Assembly (NCBI RefSeq): GCF_014208105.1 | Contig: NZ_JACHMQ010000001.1 | Span: 4,216,001-4,280,000 of the forward strand | Reading direction: 5' to 3' | Length of the DNA: 64,000 nt | Source: Actinomadura coerulea | GTDB taxonomy: Bacteria > Actinomycetota > Actinomycetes > Streptosporangiales > Streptosporangiaceae | Part shown: in pieces, positions 15,782 through 25,415 of the stretch | Layout of the letters: every line of letters starts with the position of its first letter | Position numbering within the stretch: the stretch's first letter is position 1 | The notes under the pieces: model-generated | The model's input: only the letters and a program-made list of their open reading frames with translations | Databases searched by the model: none | Told to the model about the DNA's origin: nothing | Translations under genes and position numbers: made by a program

Positions 15782-17707
15782 TCACAGCGGGAGGGTCCTG
15801 CGCAGGCGGCGGGCCTGGACGGCCGCCTCGCCGAGGACGCCCTCGCCGGACGGGCCGGGCAGGCCCCGCGTCGGCTGCGGCCGCCCGTCGCGGATCGCCG
15901 CGGCCATCTCCCGGAGCTCCGCCGAGAGGGCCCCGACCGCCCGCTCCGGCGGCGGCTCGGCACCTCCCCGGACCTTGACGGACGCGGCGGTGACGGTGTC
16001 CACGAGCGCGTCGAGGGCGCCCAGGACCGGCAGCCAGGCGGCACCCGTGCGGCCCGCCGGCGGGGGTTCGGACTGGATCTGCCGCAGGTCGGCCCGGACG
16101 GCGTCGAGGCTGCGGTGCAGCGCCCGGCGGTCCCGGGCCCGGACGTCCCGGGGGCCGGTGAAGGCCTCGTCGAGGTAGTCGGCGAGCGCCCGGATCCCCG
16201 CGGTGAACCGCTCGCCGATCCGGACCCGCCGGCTCCACGGCCAGAGGGCGTACCCGAAGACCATCACGATGACGCAGCCGAGGAGGGTGTCGGACAGGCG
16301 GGCCAGCACGAGCTCGCCGGAGGGCTGCGGCGAGGTCATGTCGAACAGGAAGAGCATCAGGGGGGTGACCGCGACCGTCCGCATGGCGTAGGACCTGGCC
16401 TTCAGCACCGGGATCAGACCGCCGAGGACCGCCGCGAGCGGCACCGCTGCCCAGCCGCGCGGGACGGCCGCCAGGACCAGCAGGGTGGGGACGGCCGCCG
16501 CGACCGTGCCGACCGCGCGCAGCAGGGACCGGACGAAGACCGAGCCGAAGTCGGGTTTCAGGACCACGGCGACCGTCAGCGGAAGCCAGACGGAGTGCAC
16601 CGTGGGGATCCAGAGGTCGTGGAGCACGCCCGGGAACTCGACGAACGCCGAGGCGATCGCCATGCACAGGGCCAGCCGGAGCCCGTACCGCCAGGCCGCC
16701 GCGGTGGTGAGGGCCATCCGGGCGGCCCGGTACGCCCGGGCCGGCAGCGGGGGCGGCAGGCCGAGCCAGTCGGGGTCCTCGGGGTGCGTCTCCGACAGCC
16801 GCCGCCGGGCGAACTCGACGGGCCGAGCGAACGCCGGGTCCCCGCGGAACGGCGCGATCCCCGCGTCCCGGTCCCCGGTCCGGACGGCGTCCGCGATGCG
16901 CCGCACCGCCTCGGACAGCCCTGGCGGCGCGGGCCGCTCGGACCGGATGAGCAGGGTGAGCGCCTCCAGCAGTGGCGTGGCGGCGTTGAGCATGGCGACC
17001 AGCCACCGCGCCTCCTCGCCCCAGCTCTCGTTGTCCCGGACGCGATGGCACATCAGCGCGTCCTGCGCGGTGTCCACCGCCATGCTGAGCTCCAGCCGGG
17101 CATCACCCGGGTGGGGGGCGGCGTCGATCAGGTCGGCGGCCCTGCCGTAGACGTCGGCGACGGCCCGGTGCTCGGGTCCGGGGCGGCGGCTCCACGACCG
17201 CCAGCTCAGCACCGCCAGGACGAGGTAGAAGGCGCCGCCCGCGAGCTGGCAGAGCGGGGGAAGCCACCACGACCCGAGCCGGGGCAGCCCCGTACCGATC
17301 ACGTTCATGAACAGCAGCGCCAGCGAGGCCCCCGACGCGACGTTGCCGACCGAGCTGACCAGCCCGGACAGCAGCGCGACCGCCGTGGTCATCGTGACCG
17401 TCGCCCAGCCGCTCCCGTGGGCGAACGGGCCGACCACCAGGCCCGCCGCGCCCGCCAGTTGCGAGACGACGAGGCCGAGCGCCCTCGACCGGTAGGGGCC
17501 GGTGTCGGGCCGCATCGTCGCCAGCACCATGCCGGCCGCCGCGAGCAGTCCGGCGCGGGGCTCGTCCAGGGCCAGCGACACCGCGATCACCGCGCCGAAC
17601 GCGACCGCCGCGCGGACCGCGCCGAGCCAGGGCACGGGGCCCCTGGACGGCGCGAGGGCCCGGCTCAGCCAGTTCCCCTCAGCGACCCGTGTGGCGCCCA
17701 TCGGCAC
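15782..17707 (-). CDS. FUSC family membrane protein, putative exporter
   Basis: 641 residues with two clusters of membrane helices: residues 28-170 and about 335-490. The second begins around WRYGLRLALCMAIASAFVEF and contains the conserved FUSC pattern (WIPTVHSVWLPLTVAVVLKPDFG, then GTVAAAVPTLLVL). Long cytoplasmic helical regions lie between them and at the C-terminus. FUSC proteins (fusaric acid and aromatic acid exporters, YccS/AaeB type) are thought to export aromatic acids. No outer-membrane or periplasmic partner is expected in a Gram-positive. A downstream partner gene is absent. Confidence 0.85.
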   Translation of the reverse strand: MPMGATRVAEGNWLSRALAPSRGPVPWLGAVRAAVAFGAVIAVSLALDEPRAGLLAAAGMVLATMRPDTGPYRSRALGLVVSQLAGAAGLVVGPFAHGSGWATVTMTTAVALLSGLVSSVGNVASGASLALLFMNVIGTGLPRLGSWWLPPLCQLAGGAFYLVLAVLSWRSWSRRPGPEHRAVADVYGRAADLIDAAPHPGDARLELSMAVDTAQDALMCHRVRDNESWGEEARWLVAMLNAATPLLEALTLLIRSERPAPPGLSEAVRRIADAVRTGDRDAGIAPFRGDPAFARPVEFARRRLSETHPEDPDWLGLPPPLPARAYRAARMALTTAAAWRYGLRLALCMAIASAFVEFPGVLHDLWIPTVHSVWLPLTVAVVLKPDFGSVFVRSLLRAVGTVAAAVPTLLVLAAVPRGWAAVPLAAVLGGLIPVLKARSYAMRTVAVTPLMLFLFDMTSPQPSGELVLARLSDTLLGCVIVMVFGYALWPWSRRVRIGERFTAGIRALADYLDEAFTGPRDVRARDRRALHRSLDAVRADLRQIQSEPPPAGRTGAAWLPVLGALDALVDTVTAASVKVRGGAEPPPERAVGALSAELREMAAAIRDGRPQPTRGLPGPSGEGVLGEAAVQARRLRRTLPL

Positions 17708-17719
17708 GGACGGCCCGCG

Positions 17720-18076
17720 TCAGACCGCTTGGAAGGCCGCGTACAGGAGCGTGAACACACCGATGCCCAACCCGAGGGAGAGGAGCACGTTCGTCAAGCC
17801 CCTGGCGTACTTCCCGTCTTGGAAGAGGTGGACTGTGTCCAGCTCGAAGGTGCTGAAGGTGGTCAGCGCGCCGCAGAAGCCCGTGCCGACCAGACCGTCC
17901 GGGCCCGCGCTCGTGGTCACGCCGTGCAGGGCTCCCAGGGTTCCCGTGCCGAGGAGGTTGACCGTCAGCGTCCCCCACGGGAACGCCTTCCCGAACCGGT
18001 TCTTGACGATCGTGTCCAGGACGAAGCGCAGCATGGCGCCGCACGCTCCTCCGACGAGCACCAGCAGGGCGATCAT
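17720..18076 (-). CDS. crcB: Fluoride channel CrcB/Fluc, second subunit gene
   Basis: 118 residues with four membrane spans. Motifs of the family are clear: GGACGAMLRF, FPWGTLTVNLLGTGTLG and GFCGALTTFSTFELD. The ATG at 18076 overlaps the stop of the first crcB gene (ATGA at 18073-18076). Fluc channels are antiparallel dimers; paired genes usually form a heterodimer with each subunit fixed in one orientation. It exports fluoride from the cytoplasm. The unit is read in the same direction as, and directly after, the urease genes. Confidence 0.92.
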   Translation of the reverse strand: MIALLVLVGGACGAMLRFVLDTIVKNRFGKAFPWGTLTVNLLGTGTLGALHGVTTSAGPDGLVGTGFCGALTTFSTFELDTVHLFQDGKYARGLTNVLLSLGLGIGVFTLLYAAFQAV

Positions 18077-18603
18077 GTCGGCGGGCCGCCCTCCGGTCCG
18101 GCCGAGCGGGCCGGCAGGAGCTTTCCGCCCCACAGGCCGGCGGCGACCGCGATCCACCCGCCCACCACGCTGACCACCGCGTAGACGGCGCCCTGGTCCC
18201 AGGCCCCGGCGCGGCCGAGGGCGTGCACGCCGTCGATGAGGTGGGAGAACGTGGTGAACCCGCCGAGGTACCCGGTCACCAGCAGCGGACGGGCGACGGG
18301 GTGCGGCCTGCCCTTGAGCAGGTACGTCGTCAGGATCCCGATGAACAGGCAGCCGAGCATGTTCACGAGGAGCGTCCCCCAGGGGAAGCCGTGCCGCGCC
18401 CCCGGCATCGCCTTGATGAGCAGGTCACGGGCCAGGGCCCCGACCGCTCCTCCGATCGCGACGTCGAGCAGCGCGCGCGGCTTGATCCCCGGATGGCGGG
18501 GCGGCCCCTTCCTGCGCCGGTCCAGGACGGTGGCCTCGGCCGCCTCCCGGCGGAGCAGCCGCCCGGCCCGGCTCCCCGGATGCCCCATGGACGGTGTCAC
18601 CAC
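18073..18603 (-). CDS. crcB: Fluoride channel CrcB/Fluc, first subunit gene
   Basis: 176 residues. A basic N-terminal extension of about 45 residues (RRKGPPRHPGIKPR) precedes the CrcB core: IGGAVGALARDLL, FPWGTLLVNMLGCLFIG and GYLGGFTTFSHLIDG. Basic N-termini bias membrane topology, which suits one half of a heterodimeric channel. The GTG start (18603 or 18600) overlaps the ureD stop, so translation is coupled to the urease operon. No fluoride riboswitch is possible at this position because the preceding gene abuts it. Confidence 0.9.
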   Translation of the reverse strand: MVTPSMGHPGSRAGRLLRREAAEATVLDRRRKGPPRHPGIKPRALLDVAIGGAVGALARDLLIKAMPGARHGFPWGTLLVNMLGCLFIGILTTYLLKGRPHPVARPLLVTGYLGGFTTFSHLIDGVHALGRAGAWDQGAVYAVVSVVGGWIAVAAGLWGGKLLPARSAGPEGGPPT

Positions 18604-19565
18604 CTGCGCCGGCCGGGGGCGGGGACGCCGAGCAGCAGCCGGCGGACGGCGTCCCAGACGTGCATGAAGGCGGTCTCGACCTCGGGCGAAGCCTCCCCCA
18701 GGACGCGCGCCCAGGCGCCCCGGTCCCCGGGGAGGACGCTGGCTCCGGCCCGCAGTCCCGTGCGGGCGAGCGCCTCGTGCATCACGTCCGCCACGGCCTG
18801 CGCGGGCCTCCGAGTGGTGACGACGTACAGGGACGCCAGGACCCCGAAGTCGTCCATCACCGCGGGCCCGGTCACCGCCCGTTCCTCCGGTACCAGGTGG
18901 AGCGGGTCGGCGAACAGCAGCCCTCCCGTGGTGTCGTGCACCTCGACGTCGCTGCAGTACGCCGTGTACGCGTGCCGTTCGCCGCGGGCGAGCCGGCCGG
19001 CCAGCAGCGTCTCGCCCACCAGGACGGTGGCATCAGGAGGGGCGTTGACGGCGATGTGCTGGTAGAAGCGGGTTCCGCCGAAGGGGATCGTCGTGTCCGG
19101 CAGGTACTCCAGGTAGCCGCCGGGGCCCACGGCGAGATTGACGAGCTGTGTGGCGTAGTCCTGCTCCATCCGGTACAGCCGGGTGGCGCCCTGCGTGGTC
19201 ACGTGGACGGACGCGCCCGCCCCGCAGGAGATGTCGACGCGGTAGCGGTCCCCCTGGAGGACCCCGCCTCCGGACGACATGAGCATGACGTACGGGAGAT
19301 CCGGCGCGCCGGGATCCGGGTAGAGAGGCCGGGTGATGTGCAGCGGCGCCTTCTGGTAGTGGCCGGTCAGCTCCGTCCGGTCGCCGATCGGCTCGAATTC
19401 CAGGTCGAGGACGCCGACCTTGCCGGGGCTGCCGGCCGGGAGCATGTCCACGGCGCCGGCGTGCCGCCGCACGGGCTCGGGCACCCATCGGGGAAGGTAC
19501 CGCTCGGGCGAGAGGCGGTCGGTCCCCCCTGCGCCGCCCTCCGTCGCTACACCGGCGAGATACAC
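18597..19565 (-). CDS. ureD: Urease accessory protein UreD (UreH)
   Basis: 322 residues. Starting at GTG 19565 with GGGAG five bases upstream, it overlaps the ureG end by 19 bases. Family landmarks: [19 protein letters not shown] (the glycine-rich GG-L-GGD loop), [21 protein letters not shown] and [17 protein letters not shown]. UreD binds the urease apoprotein and, with UreF and UreG, forms the platform for nickel delivery. It is the last urease gene; its stop lies in the start of the crcB pair. Confidence 0.92.
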   Translation of the reverse strand: MYLAGVATEGGAGGTDRLSPERYLPRWVPEPVRRHAGAVDMLPAGSPGKVGVLDLEFEPIGDRTELTGHYQKAPLHITRPLYPDPGAPDLPYVMLMSSGGGVLQGDRYRVDISCGAGASVHVTTQGATRLYRMEQDYATQLVNLAVGPGGYLEYLPDTTIPFGGTRFYQHIAVNAPPDATVLVGETLLAGRLARGERHAYTAYCSDVEVHDTTGGLLFADPLHLVPEERAVTGPAVMDDFGVLASLYVVTTRRPAQAVADVMHEALARTGLRAGASVLPGDRGAWARVLGEASPEVETAFMHVWDAVRRLLLGVPAPGRRRW

Positions 19566-20182
19566 GCCGCTCCCGCCCGCGCCTCGATGAAGTCGACGAC
19601 CTCCGCGACGCCGGTGCCGGCGAGGCAGTCGGTCAGCGCGACCGGGCCCTCGCCGCGCACCGCCCGCGCGTCCCGTTCCATGACCGCCAGGTCGGTGCGG
19701 ACGTACGGGGCGATGTCGATCTTGTTGATGACCAGCAGATCGGAGTCGGTGGTGCCGGGGCCGCGCTTGCGCGGCATCTTCTCGCCCTCGGCGGTGTCCA
19801 GGACGAAGATGTACACGTCGGCCAGCGCCGGGCTGAAGGTGAGCGTGAGGTTGTCGCCGCCGCTCTCGAACAGCAGGAGGTCGAGCCCGGGGAAGCGGTC
19901 GAGCATCTCGGCCGCCGCCGCCAGGTTCATGGTCGGGTCGTCGCGGACGGCGGTGTGCGGGCACGCGCCCGTCTCGACCCCCACGATCCGCTCGGGGTCG
20001 AGCGTCCCCGCCAGGGTGCGGCGGACGTGCTCGGCGTCCTCCTGGGTGTAGATGTCGTTGGTGATGACGCCGATCTGGTGGCCCAGCGTCTGCAGCCTCG
20101 GCACCAGCACCTCGATCAGCGCCGTCTTGCCGCTTCCGACCGGGCCTCCGATGCCCACCTTGAAGACCTTCTCCAGCTCCAT
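19547..20182 (-). CDS. ureG: Urease accessory GTPase UreG
   Basis: 211 residues. P-loop [11 protein letters not shown] at residues 10-20, [12 protein letters not shown], the metal-binding Cys-Pro-His in [29 protein letters not shown], and the G4-type [11 protein letters not shown]. UreG hydrolyses GTP to drive nickel insertion into urease. The unusually short His content of its N-terminus (MELEKVFKV) means that it lacks the His-rich nickel-binding leader some actinobacterial UreG proteins carry. A ribosome-binding site GGAGG precedes ATG 20182, 23 bases after ureF. Confidence 0.95.
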   Translation of the reverse strand: MELEKVFKVGIGGPVGSGKTALIEVLVPRLQTLGHQIGVITNDIYTQEDAEHVRRTLAGTLDPERIVGVETGACPHTAVRDDPTMNLAAAAEMLDRFPGLDLLLFESGGDNLTLTFSPALADVYIFVLDTAEGEKMPRKRGPGTTDSDLLVINKIDIAPYVRTDLAVMERDARAVRGEGPVALTDCLAGTGVAEVVDFIEARAGAACISPV

Positions 20183-20205
20183 CCCGCCTCCTTCGTGTCA
20201 ACGGA

Positions 20206-20916
20206 TCAGGTGACGAACAGGCGGGCCTCCGCCCGCTCGTGCGCGGCCGAGACGACGTCGGCGACGGGCACCGAGCCGTGCAGCTCCCGCGGGTCGCGGA
20301 CGGCGAGCGCCGCCCGCGCGACCCGCGCGAGGTCCGGGCGGACCTCGCACAGCAGCCGCTGGGCGCGGCGGAAGTCGGTGCGGCCCAGGCGCACCGCCGC
20401 CGCCGTCCAGCTCGCGGCGAAGGCGTACAGGTCGGCGGCGACCGCGTGCGCCGCGGACACGCCCAGCCCCGCGTACAGCGCACCGACCACGACCGCGTGG
20501 TTGCCCGGCGCGGCCTTGTCCGCCACCAGCTCCGCCAGCCGGGCGGTCTCGGGCACCGGGAAAGCGAAGGCCGCCGTGTCCAGGACCTGCCGGCCCGTCC
20601 GGGTCGAGGCGCGCCGCTGCTCGCGGTTCAGCTTGATCGCGTGCAGCCGCCGGTCGACGCGGACCAGCTCTTCCCAGTCGGCCTCGCGGGCCGCGCGGTG
20701 CGCCAGCGCCAGGGCGGCCGCGTCCGCCGGGCCCACCGTGTTGTCCAGCAGATCGGTCAGCAGCTCGCGCAGGTTCTCCGGCCCGGTGATCTGGAGCTGG
20801 ACGTACCCCTCCAGACCGTGCGACAACGTGTACATCCCGCTCGGGAAGCCGGAGTCGGTGAGCTGGAGCTGGGCCAGCAGCGGATCGAGGTCCGCGGTGC
20901 CCGGACGTGTGCTCAT
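20206..20916 (-). CDS. ureF: Urease accessory protein UreF
   Basis: 236 residues. ATG 20916 overlaps the ureC stop (ATGA at 20913-20916). [28 protein letters not shown] is the standard UreF beginning. The rest is all-helical with the conserved [10 protein letters not shown] and [13 protein letters not shown] regions. UreF bridges UreD and UreG in the activation complex. Confidence 0.93.
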   Translation of the reverse strand: MSTRPGTADLDPLLAQLQLTDSGFPSGMYTLSHGLEGYVQLQITGPENLRELLTDLLDNTVGPADAAALALAHRAAREADWEELVRVDRRLHAIKLNREQRRASTRTGRQVLDTAAFAFPVPETARLAELVADKAAPGNHAVVVGALYAGLGVSAAHAVAADLYAFAASWTAAAVRLGRTDFRRAQRLLCEVRPDLARVARAALAVRDPRELHGSVPVADVVSAAHERAEARLFVT

Positions 20917-22634
20917 GCCAAGAAGAAGAGCCGGTTCAGCGGCAGCTTCGTGGCCGGTTCGATGTGCGCGGGCTCCCCGTCCACGGTCACCCTGTAGGTC
21001 TCCGGATCGACCTTGATCTCGGCGAGCGTCGAGTTGCGGAGCATGTGGCGCTTGTCGACGGTCCGGCACTGGCGCACCGGCCGGATCAGCCGCTTCAGTT
21101 CGAGCCGCTCGGGCACGCCCGCCTCGATCGCGGCGCCGGACATGAACGTCGCGCAGGTGCTCGACAGCGCCCTGCCGAAGGCCCCGTACATGGGCCGGTA
21201 GTAGACGGGCTGCGGCGTCGGCAGGGACGCGTTCGGGTCGCCCATCTGCGCCCAGCTCACCATGCCGCCCTTGACGACCATGGAGGGCTTGGCTGCGAAG
21301 GAGTGGACCGGCCACAGCACGATGTCGGCGAGTTTGCCGTCCTCCAGGGACCCGATCGTGTCCGCTATCCCGGAGGCGCGGGCCGGGTTGATGGTCAGCT
21401 TGGCCAGGTAGCGCAGCACCCGGAAGTTGTCGTTGCGGGACGAGTCCTCGGGCAGCGCGCCCCTCTTGTCCTTGTTGTGGTGGGCGACCTGGAAGGCGCG
21501 GGTGAACGACTCGCCCACCCGGCCCATCGCCTGGGAGTCCGAGCCGATGATGCTGATGACGCCGAGGTCGTGCAGCACCGTCTCCGCCGAGATGGTCTCG
21601 GCGCGGACCCGGCTGTCGGCGAACGCCACGTCCTCGGGCACGTCGTAGCTGAGGTGGTGGCAGACCATCGTCATGTCCAGCAGCTCGTCGACCGAGTTGG
21701 CGGTGTAGGGCAGCGTCGGGTTCGTGGAGGCGGGGAGCACGTTGGGCTCGCCCGTCACCCGGAGGATGTCGGGGGCGTGCCCGCCGCCCGCGCCCTCGGA
21801 GTGGTACGTGTGGATCGCGCGGCCGTTGATCGCGTTGATGGTGTCCTCGACGAAGCCGGCCTCGTTCAGGGTGTCGGTGTGGATGTTGATCTGGATGTCC
21901 AGTTCGTCGGCGACCGACAGCGCGCAGTCGATGACGGCCGGGGTGGCGCCCCAGTCCTCGTGGACCTTCAGACCGGCGGCGCCCGCGGCGATCTGCTCCT
22001 CCAGCGGGCCCGGCAGGCTGCTGTTGCCCTTGCCGTAGACGGCGATGTTGATCGGGATGTCCTCGTAGGCCTGGAGGATGCGGGAGATGTTCCACGGGCC
22101 GGGGGTGGTGGTGCAGCCGCGGCTGCCGTCCGCCGGACCGGTGCCGCCGCCGACCAGGGTGGTGATCCCGTTGCTCAGCGCGTGCTGGGCCTGCTGCGGC
22201 GTGATGAAGTGGACGTGGGTGTCGATCCCGCCGGGCGTGGCGATGAGGTTCTCACCGGAGATCACCTCGGTGGTCGCGCTGATGATCAGACGCCGGTCGA
22301 CGCCGTTCTGGGTGTGCGGGTTGCCCGACTTGCCGATCCCGGCGATCTTCCCGTCCTTGATGCCGATGTCGCCCTTGACGACGCCGAGCACCGGGTCGAT
22401 GACCAGCGCGTTCGTGATCACCATGTCCAGGGCGACCGACCGCCCCGACGCGGGGTCGGCCGACATGCCGTCGCGGGCGGTCTTGCCGCCGCCGTACTGG
22501 GCCTCGTCCCCGTAGTGCCCCTCGGTGTGGTCCTTCTCCACCTCGACGACGAGGTCGGTGTCCGCCAGGCGGAGCCGGTCGCCCACCGTCGGGCCGTACA
22601 TGGACGCGTACTGCTGACGGCTCATCGTGGTCAT
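20913..22634 (-). CDS. ureC: Urease alpha subunit UreC
   Basis: 573 residues, full length. Active-site elements are intact: GGIDTHVHF (nickel histidines), [12 protein letters not shown] with the carbamylated lysine, [22 protein letters not shown], and the flap [22 protein letters not shown]. It hydrolyses urea to ammonia and carbamate in the cytoplasm. It is preceded by ureB with a gap of only six bases. Confidence 0.97.
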   Translation of the reverse strand: MTTMSRQQYASMYGPTVGDRLRLADTDLVVEVEKDHTEGHYGDEAQYGGGKTARDGMSADPASGRSVALDMVITNALVIDPVLGVVKGDIGIKDGKIAGIGKSGNPHTQNGVDRRLIISATTEVISGENLIATPGGIDTHVHFITPQQAQHALSNGITTLVGGGTGPADGSRGCTTTPGPWNISRILQAYEDIPINIAVYGKGNSSLPGPLEEQIAAGAAGLKVHEDWGATPAVIDCALSVADELDIQINIHTDTLNEAGFVEDTINAINGRAIHTYHSEGAGGGHAPDILRVTGEPNVLPASTNPTLPYTANSVDELLDMTMVCHHLSYDVPEDVAFADSRVRAETISAETVLHDLGVISIIGSDSQAMGRVGESFTRAFQVAHHNKDKRGALPEDSSRNDNFRVLRYLAKLTINPARASGIADTIGSLEDGKLADIVLWPVHSFAAKPSMVVKGGMVSWAQMGDPNASLPTPQPVYYRPMYGAFGRALSSTCATFMSGAAIEAGVPERLELKRLIRPVRQCRTVDKRHMLRNSTLAEIKVDPETYRVTVDGEPAHIEPATKLPLNRLFFLA

Positions 22635-22640
22635 GACGGC

Positions 22641-23072
22641 TCAGCCCTTCTTTCCGGAACGGGAGGATTTCGTCTTCCCGGTCGTCTTCTTCGGCGGTTC
22701 GACCGGCTCGTCGAGGTAGCCGCGCTTGTGCATCCGCCGCAGCGCGGTGCGGTGGGCCTCGCTCGACCGGACGCTGCCGTTGAGCAGGCCCCCGAATCCC
22801 ACCAGCCGCAGCCCGCCGCCGTACTCGACCAGGGTCACCTCCTTGGTGTCCCCGGGCTCGAACCGGACCGCGGTACCCGACGGGATGTCCAGCCGTTTCC
22901 CGAACGCCTTGTCGCGTTCGAATTTCAGCGCCCGGTTGGCCTCGAAGAAATGGAAGTGCGACCCGACCTGGACGGCGCGGTCGCCCGTGTTCTGCACCAG
23001 GATGGTCTCCCTGGGCTGACCGGCGTTCAGTTCGATATCGCCCTCGCCGTACATGTAAACGTCATCCGACAT
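22641..23072 (-). CDS. ureB: Urease beta subunit UreB
   Basis: 143 residues. The core matches Ure[40 protein letters not shown], then [16 protein letters not shown], then [12 protein letters not shown]. The C-terminal 25 residues are Lys/Ser-rich ([18 protein letters not shown]), longer than usual. The ATG at 23072 overlaps the end of the His-rich chelatase-like gene by 11 bases. Confidence 0.95.
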   Translation of the reverse strand: MSDDVYMYGEGDIELNAGQPRETILVQNTGDRAVQVGSHFHFFEANRALKFERDKAFGKRLDIPSGTAVRFEPGDTKEVTLVEYGGGLRLVGFGGLLNGSVRSSEAHRTALRRMHKRGYLDEPVEPPKKTTGKTKSSRSGKKG

Positions 23073-23862
23073 GGGACTCCTCTCCTTTCGTGTCCGCCGT
23101 CACCCGACGTGGAATCTCCTGAAGATGACCGTGATCCCGCTCATGGCCGTGGCCGTGCCCATGGCCGTGGCCGTGTCCGGGGGCGGCGGATGCCAGCCCG
23201 TCGTCGCCGTCCTCGCTCCACCGGCGTTCCGCCTCGGCCACCCGTTCGCGGATCAGCGCGGCGAGCGACGCGGGGCCGAGGAGCGGGCCCGAGGTCCGCG
23301 CACCGGCCCTCTGGGGCACCGGGGCGAAGGAGGCGGGCACCAGGACGACGTCGTCCGCCCCCAGGCGCCGGCAACGCTCGACGCCCTCGTCCACGTCCGG
23401 CTCACCACCTGACAGTGCGACCTCCACCCAGCGGACGGGCGTGTACTGCCACACCAGCCGCGCCACCCTGAACAACTCGGCGTCGGATTCGGGCCCGGCG
23501 GCGGGCGCCACGAGCAGGACCGCTCGCTCCCCCGCTCCGTCGCGCAGCGTCCGGGTGACCGCGCCCCTGATCCAGCCGACCAGGTGCTCGGCCGTGCCCA
23601 GCGGCCCGGCCAGCAGCAGGTCTCCCGGCGCGCGTTCCCGGGCCGCCCAGCTCAGGGTCTGCGCGGTGACGACCGGCAGTTCCGGGTCGCGGCCGAGCGT
23701 CATCGGCACCGCCACGAGCCGGTCCCGCGGCCGCACCGCCGCGTGCAAGTCCCGTCCCGGAGCGTGGACGCGCGGGCCCCCGGGGCCGACCAGGTCCGGA
23801 ATGCACCGGCCCTGCCGGCTCTCGTGCCCGCCGACCAGGACGACCCGCCGGCCGCCGGACAC
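23062..23862 (-). CDS. CbiX/sirohydrochlorin-chelatase-like protein with His-rich tail
   Basis: 266 residues, GTG 23862 sharing one base with the ureA stop (TAGTG). It looks like a CbiX-type class II chelatase: [14 protein letters not shown] with the metal-binding His near the N-terminus, [14 protein letters not shown], then [16 protein letters not shown], then [13 protein letters not shown] histidine run [18 protein letters not shown] fills residues 229-246, at 23129-23178. Such a run binds nickel or cobalt. The gene sits inside the urease operon, in which no ureE is present, so it may store nickel or deliver it to the UreDFG complex. This role is inference; a tetrapyrrole substrate is also possible, but no cobalamin gene is nearby. 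Confidence 0.75.
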   Translation of the reverse strand: MSGGRRVVLVGGHESRQGRCIPDLVGPGGPRVHAPGRDLHAAVRPRDRLVAVPMTLGRDPELPVVTAQTLSWAARERAPGDLLLAGPLGTAEHLVGWIRGAVTRTLRDGAGERAVLLVAPAAGPESDAELFRVARLVWQYTPVRWVEVALSGGEPDVDEGVERCRRLGADDVVLVPASFAPVPQRAGARTSGPLLGPASLAALIRERVAEAERRWSEDGDDGLASAAPGHGHGHGHGHGHERDHGHLQEIPRRVTADTKGEESHVG

Positions 23863-24170
23863 TACTTGCCGCCGACCGGGTCGTGGCAGGAGACCAGCTT
23901 GGTGCCATCGTCGAAGGCGGCCTCGATCTGGATCAGCTTCAGCATCGCGCGCACGCCGGGCAGCACGTCGTCGGACCCGACCACCCGCTTGCCGAGCTCC
24001 ATGCACTCGGCGACGGTCCTGCCGTCCCGTGCCGCCTCCACGATCGCCGAGCTGATCAGCGCCACCGTCTCGGCGTAGTTCAGCTTCAACCCCCTGTCCC
24101 GGCGCTGCTGCGCCATCTGGGCGGCCGTGAAGAGGACCAGCTTGTCCATCTCCCGCGGGGTGAGGTTCAT
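23862..24170 (-). CDS. ureA: Urease gamma subunit UreA
   Basis: 102 residues, typical for the gamma subunit: MNLTPREMDKLVLFTAAQMAQQRR, then LNYAETVALISSAIVEAARDG, then MLKLIQIEAAFDDGTKLVSCHDP. GAAAGG precedes the ATG. It follows the urea transporter by 34 bases and is the first urease structural gene. Confidence 0.96.
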   Translation of the reverse strand: MNLTPREMDKLVLFTAAQMAQQRRDRGLKLNYAETVALISSAIVEAARDGRTVAECMELGKRVVGSDDVLPGVRAMLKLIQIEAAFDDGTKLVSCHDPVGGK

Positions 24171-24204
24171 CGGTTTCCTTTCCGCGCCTGGTCGCCGCCG
24201 GCGG

Positions 24205-25188
24205 TCACCCAGCGCGCTCGATCTTGTGAAGCATCGGGACGGCGGCGAGGAACACCCAGGTCACCAGCACGAACGGCCAGGTGAGGGTGTGGCCTCCGAC
24301 CACCTCGAACAGGGTTCCGACGCCGGCCGTCAGGCCCGCCGCCGCCACCGTGCCGATCACGGCGTAGACGGCGCTCACCGAGGTGACCGCGACGAACGTG
24401 CCGAACAGCGCGAGCCCGGTCAGCACGGAGTTGTAGCCGTAGAGGCCGGCCCCGAGGTCCGCGGCCTGCGCACCGAGGGCCCAGCCGGTGAGCAGGCCGA
24501 TCAGGCTGGAGACCAGCGCCACCAGCCCCGTCACCCATCCGGCGACGACCAGGCCGGCCAGGAAGACCAGGCCGACGTACCACTTGTCCTGGAAGAACAC
24601 CTGGCCGACACCGTTGAACGTGCCCTTCCAGAAGTACGTCCAGCTCATCGCCGTGCCGGGAGCGGACGCGGACGGCGGGGCCGACCCCGCGTGCTCCGCC
24701 CACACCCGGCCGAAGGACGGCCCGCCGATGACCATCACGGACGTGACCACGCAGAAGGGCGCGGTGAACGTCGGCAGGTCGTACGGCGTGAGGACCGCGC
24801 GCAGCGCCGAGGTGAGCACGCTGCCCGCGATCGCGCCGCCGACGACCAGCAGCGCCGTCATCCACCGGGCGTCCAGGTACAGCACCAGGCTGACGCCGAT
24901 CAGCGTGCCGCAGAAGCCCTCCAGCCCGAGCGAGATCCGCTCCCGCCACGAGACTCCGAACAGGTAGGCGGTGAGCGTGGCGGCGACCGTCCCCAGCAGG
25001 CCGAAGACGCCGAACTGCCACCCGCCCGCGAACAGGGCGGCGAGGAATATGAGGCCGGTCCAGTAGTTCGGCTGGAAATCGACCTGCGCGATTCCTCGCG
25101 GAATGGTGAGAAGATGGTCAAGACCTCGCCGCCGCTCCGGTTCCGCCACCGGTTCCGTCGGATCCGGTGGCGTGGGTGCCGAGGACAA
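24205..25188 (-). CDS. Urea transporter (SLC14/UT-type)
   Basis: 327 residues with about ten membrane spans in two repeats. LRAVLTPYDLPTFTAPFCVVT and LYGYNSVLTGLALFG are the conserved urea-transporter signatures (the second repeat contains GxNxxLxGLA). It starts at TTG 25188 with AGGAG seven bases upstream. It is the first gene of the urease unit, so import and hydrolysis of urea are made together. Bacterial UT proteins are selective urea channels. Confidence 0.9.
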   Translation of the reverse strand: MSSAPTPPDPTEPVAEPERRRGLDHLLTIPRGIAQVDFQPNYWTGLIFLAALFAGGWQFGVFGLLGTVAATLTAYLFGVSWRERISLGLEGFCGTLIGVSLVLYLDARWMTALLVVGGAIAGSVLTSALRAVLTPYDLPTFTAPFCVVTSVMVIGGPSFGRVWAEHAGSAPPSASAPGTAMSWTYFWKGTFNGVGQVFFQDKWYVGLVFLAGLVVAGWVTGLVALVSSLIGLLTGWALGAQAADLGAGLYGYNSVLTGLALFGTFVAVTSVSAVYAVIGTVAAAGLTAGVGTLFEVVGGHTLTWPFVLVTWVFLAAVPMLHKIERAG

Positions 25189-25415
25189 GTGCCGACTCCT
25201 TAACGCCCCGCACGTAAACGCGGAGCACGAATCCCGTACGCCTCGGCTGATTCCCGCTGCCTCGGTCGGCTAGCTCAAGAGAGTGCACGTTTCGGGTCAA
25301 CCATCGGCGCGCGGGATCGGCCCGGAAACCCCGCCGCGTTTCACGGCGACGGTAAGGCTCGGCAATTCCTTGGTGATCGTCCCGTCGCCGGGCGCGGGGC
25401 GGGCAGGAACGGGTC
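25189..25415. promoter_or_regulatory. Divergent promoter region of the urea operon and amidohydrolase
   Basis: 227 bases with no gene. On the minus strand TTGACC (25300-25295) followed after 17 bases by TGAGCT could be a housekeeping-type promoter for the urea operon; the -10 match is weak. No exact GlnR box was found. Confidence 0.35.

Noticed and set aside
18603-18660. Fluoride riboswitch in front of the crcB genes
   Set aside because: The sequence directly upstream is ureD coding sequence, and no riboswitch motif is visible.
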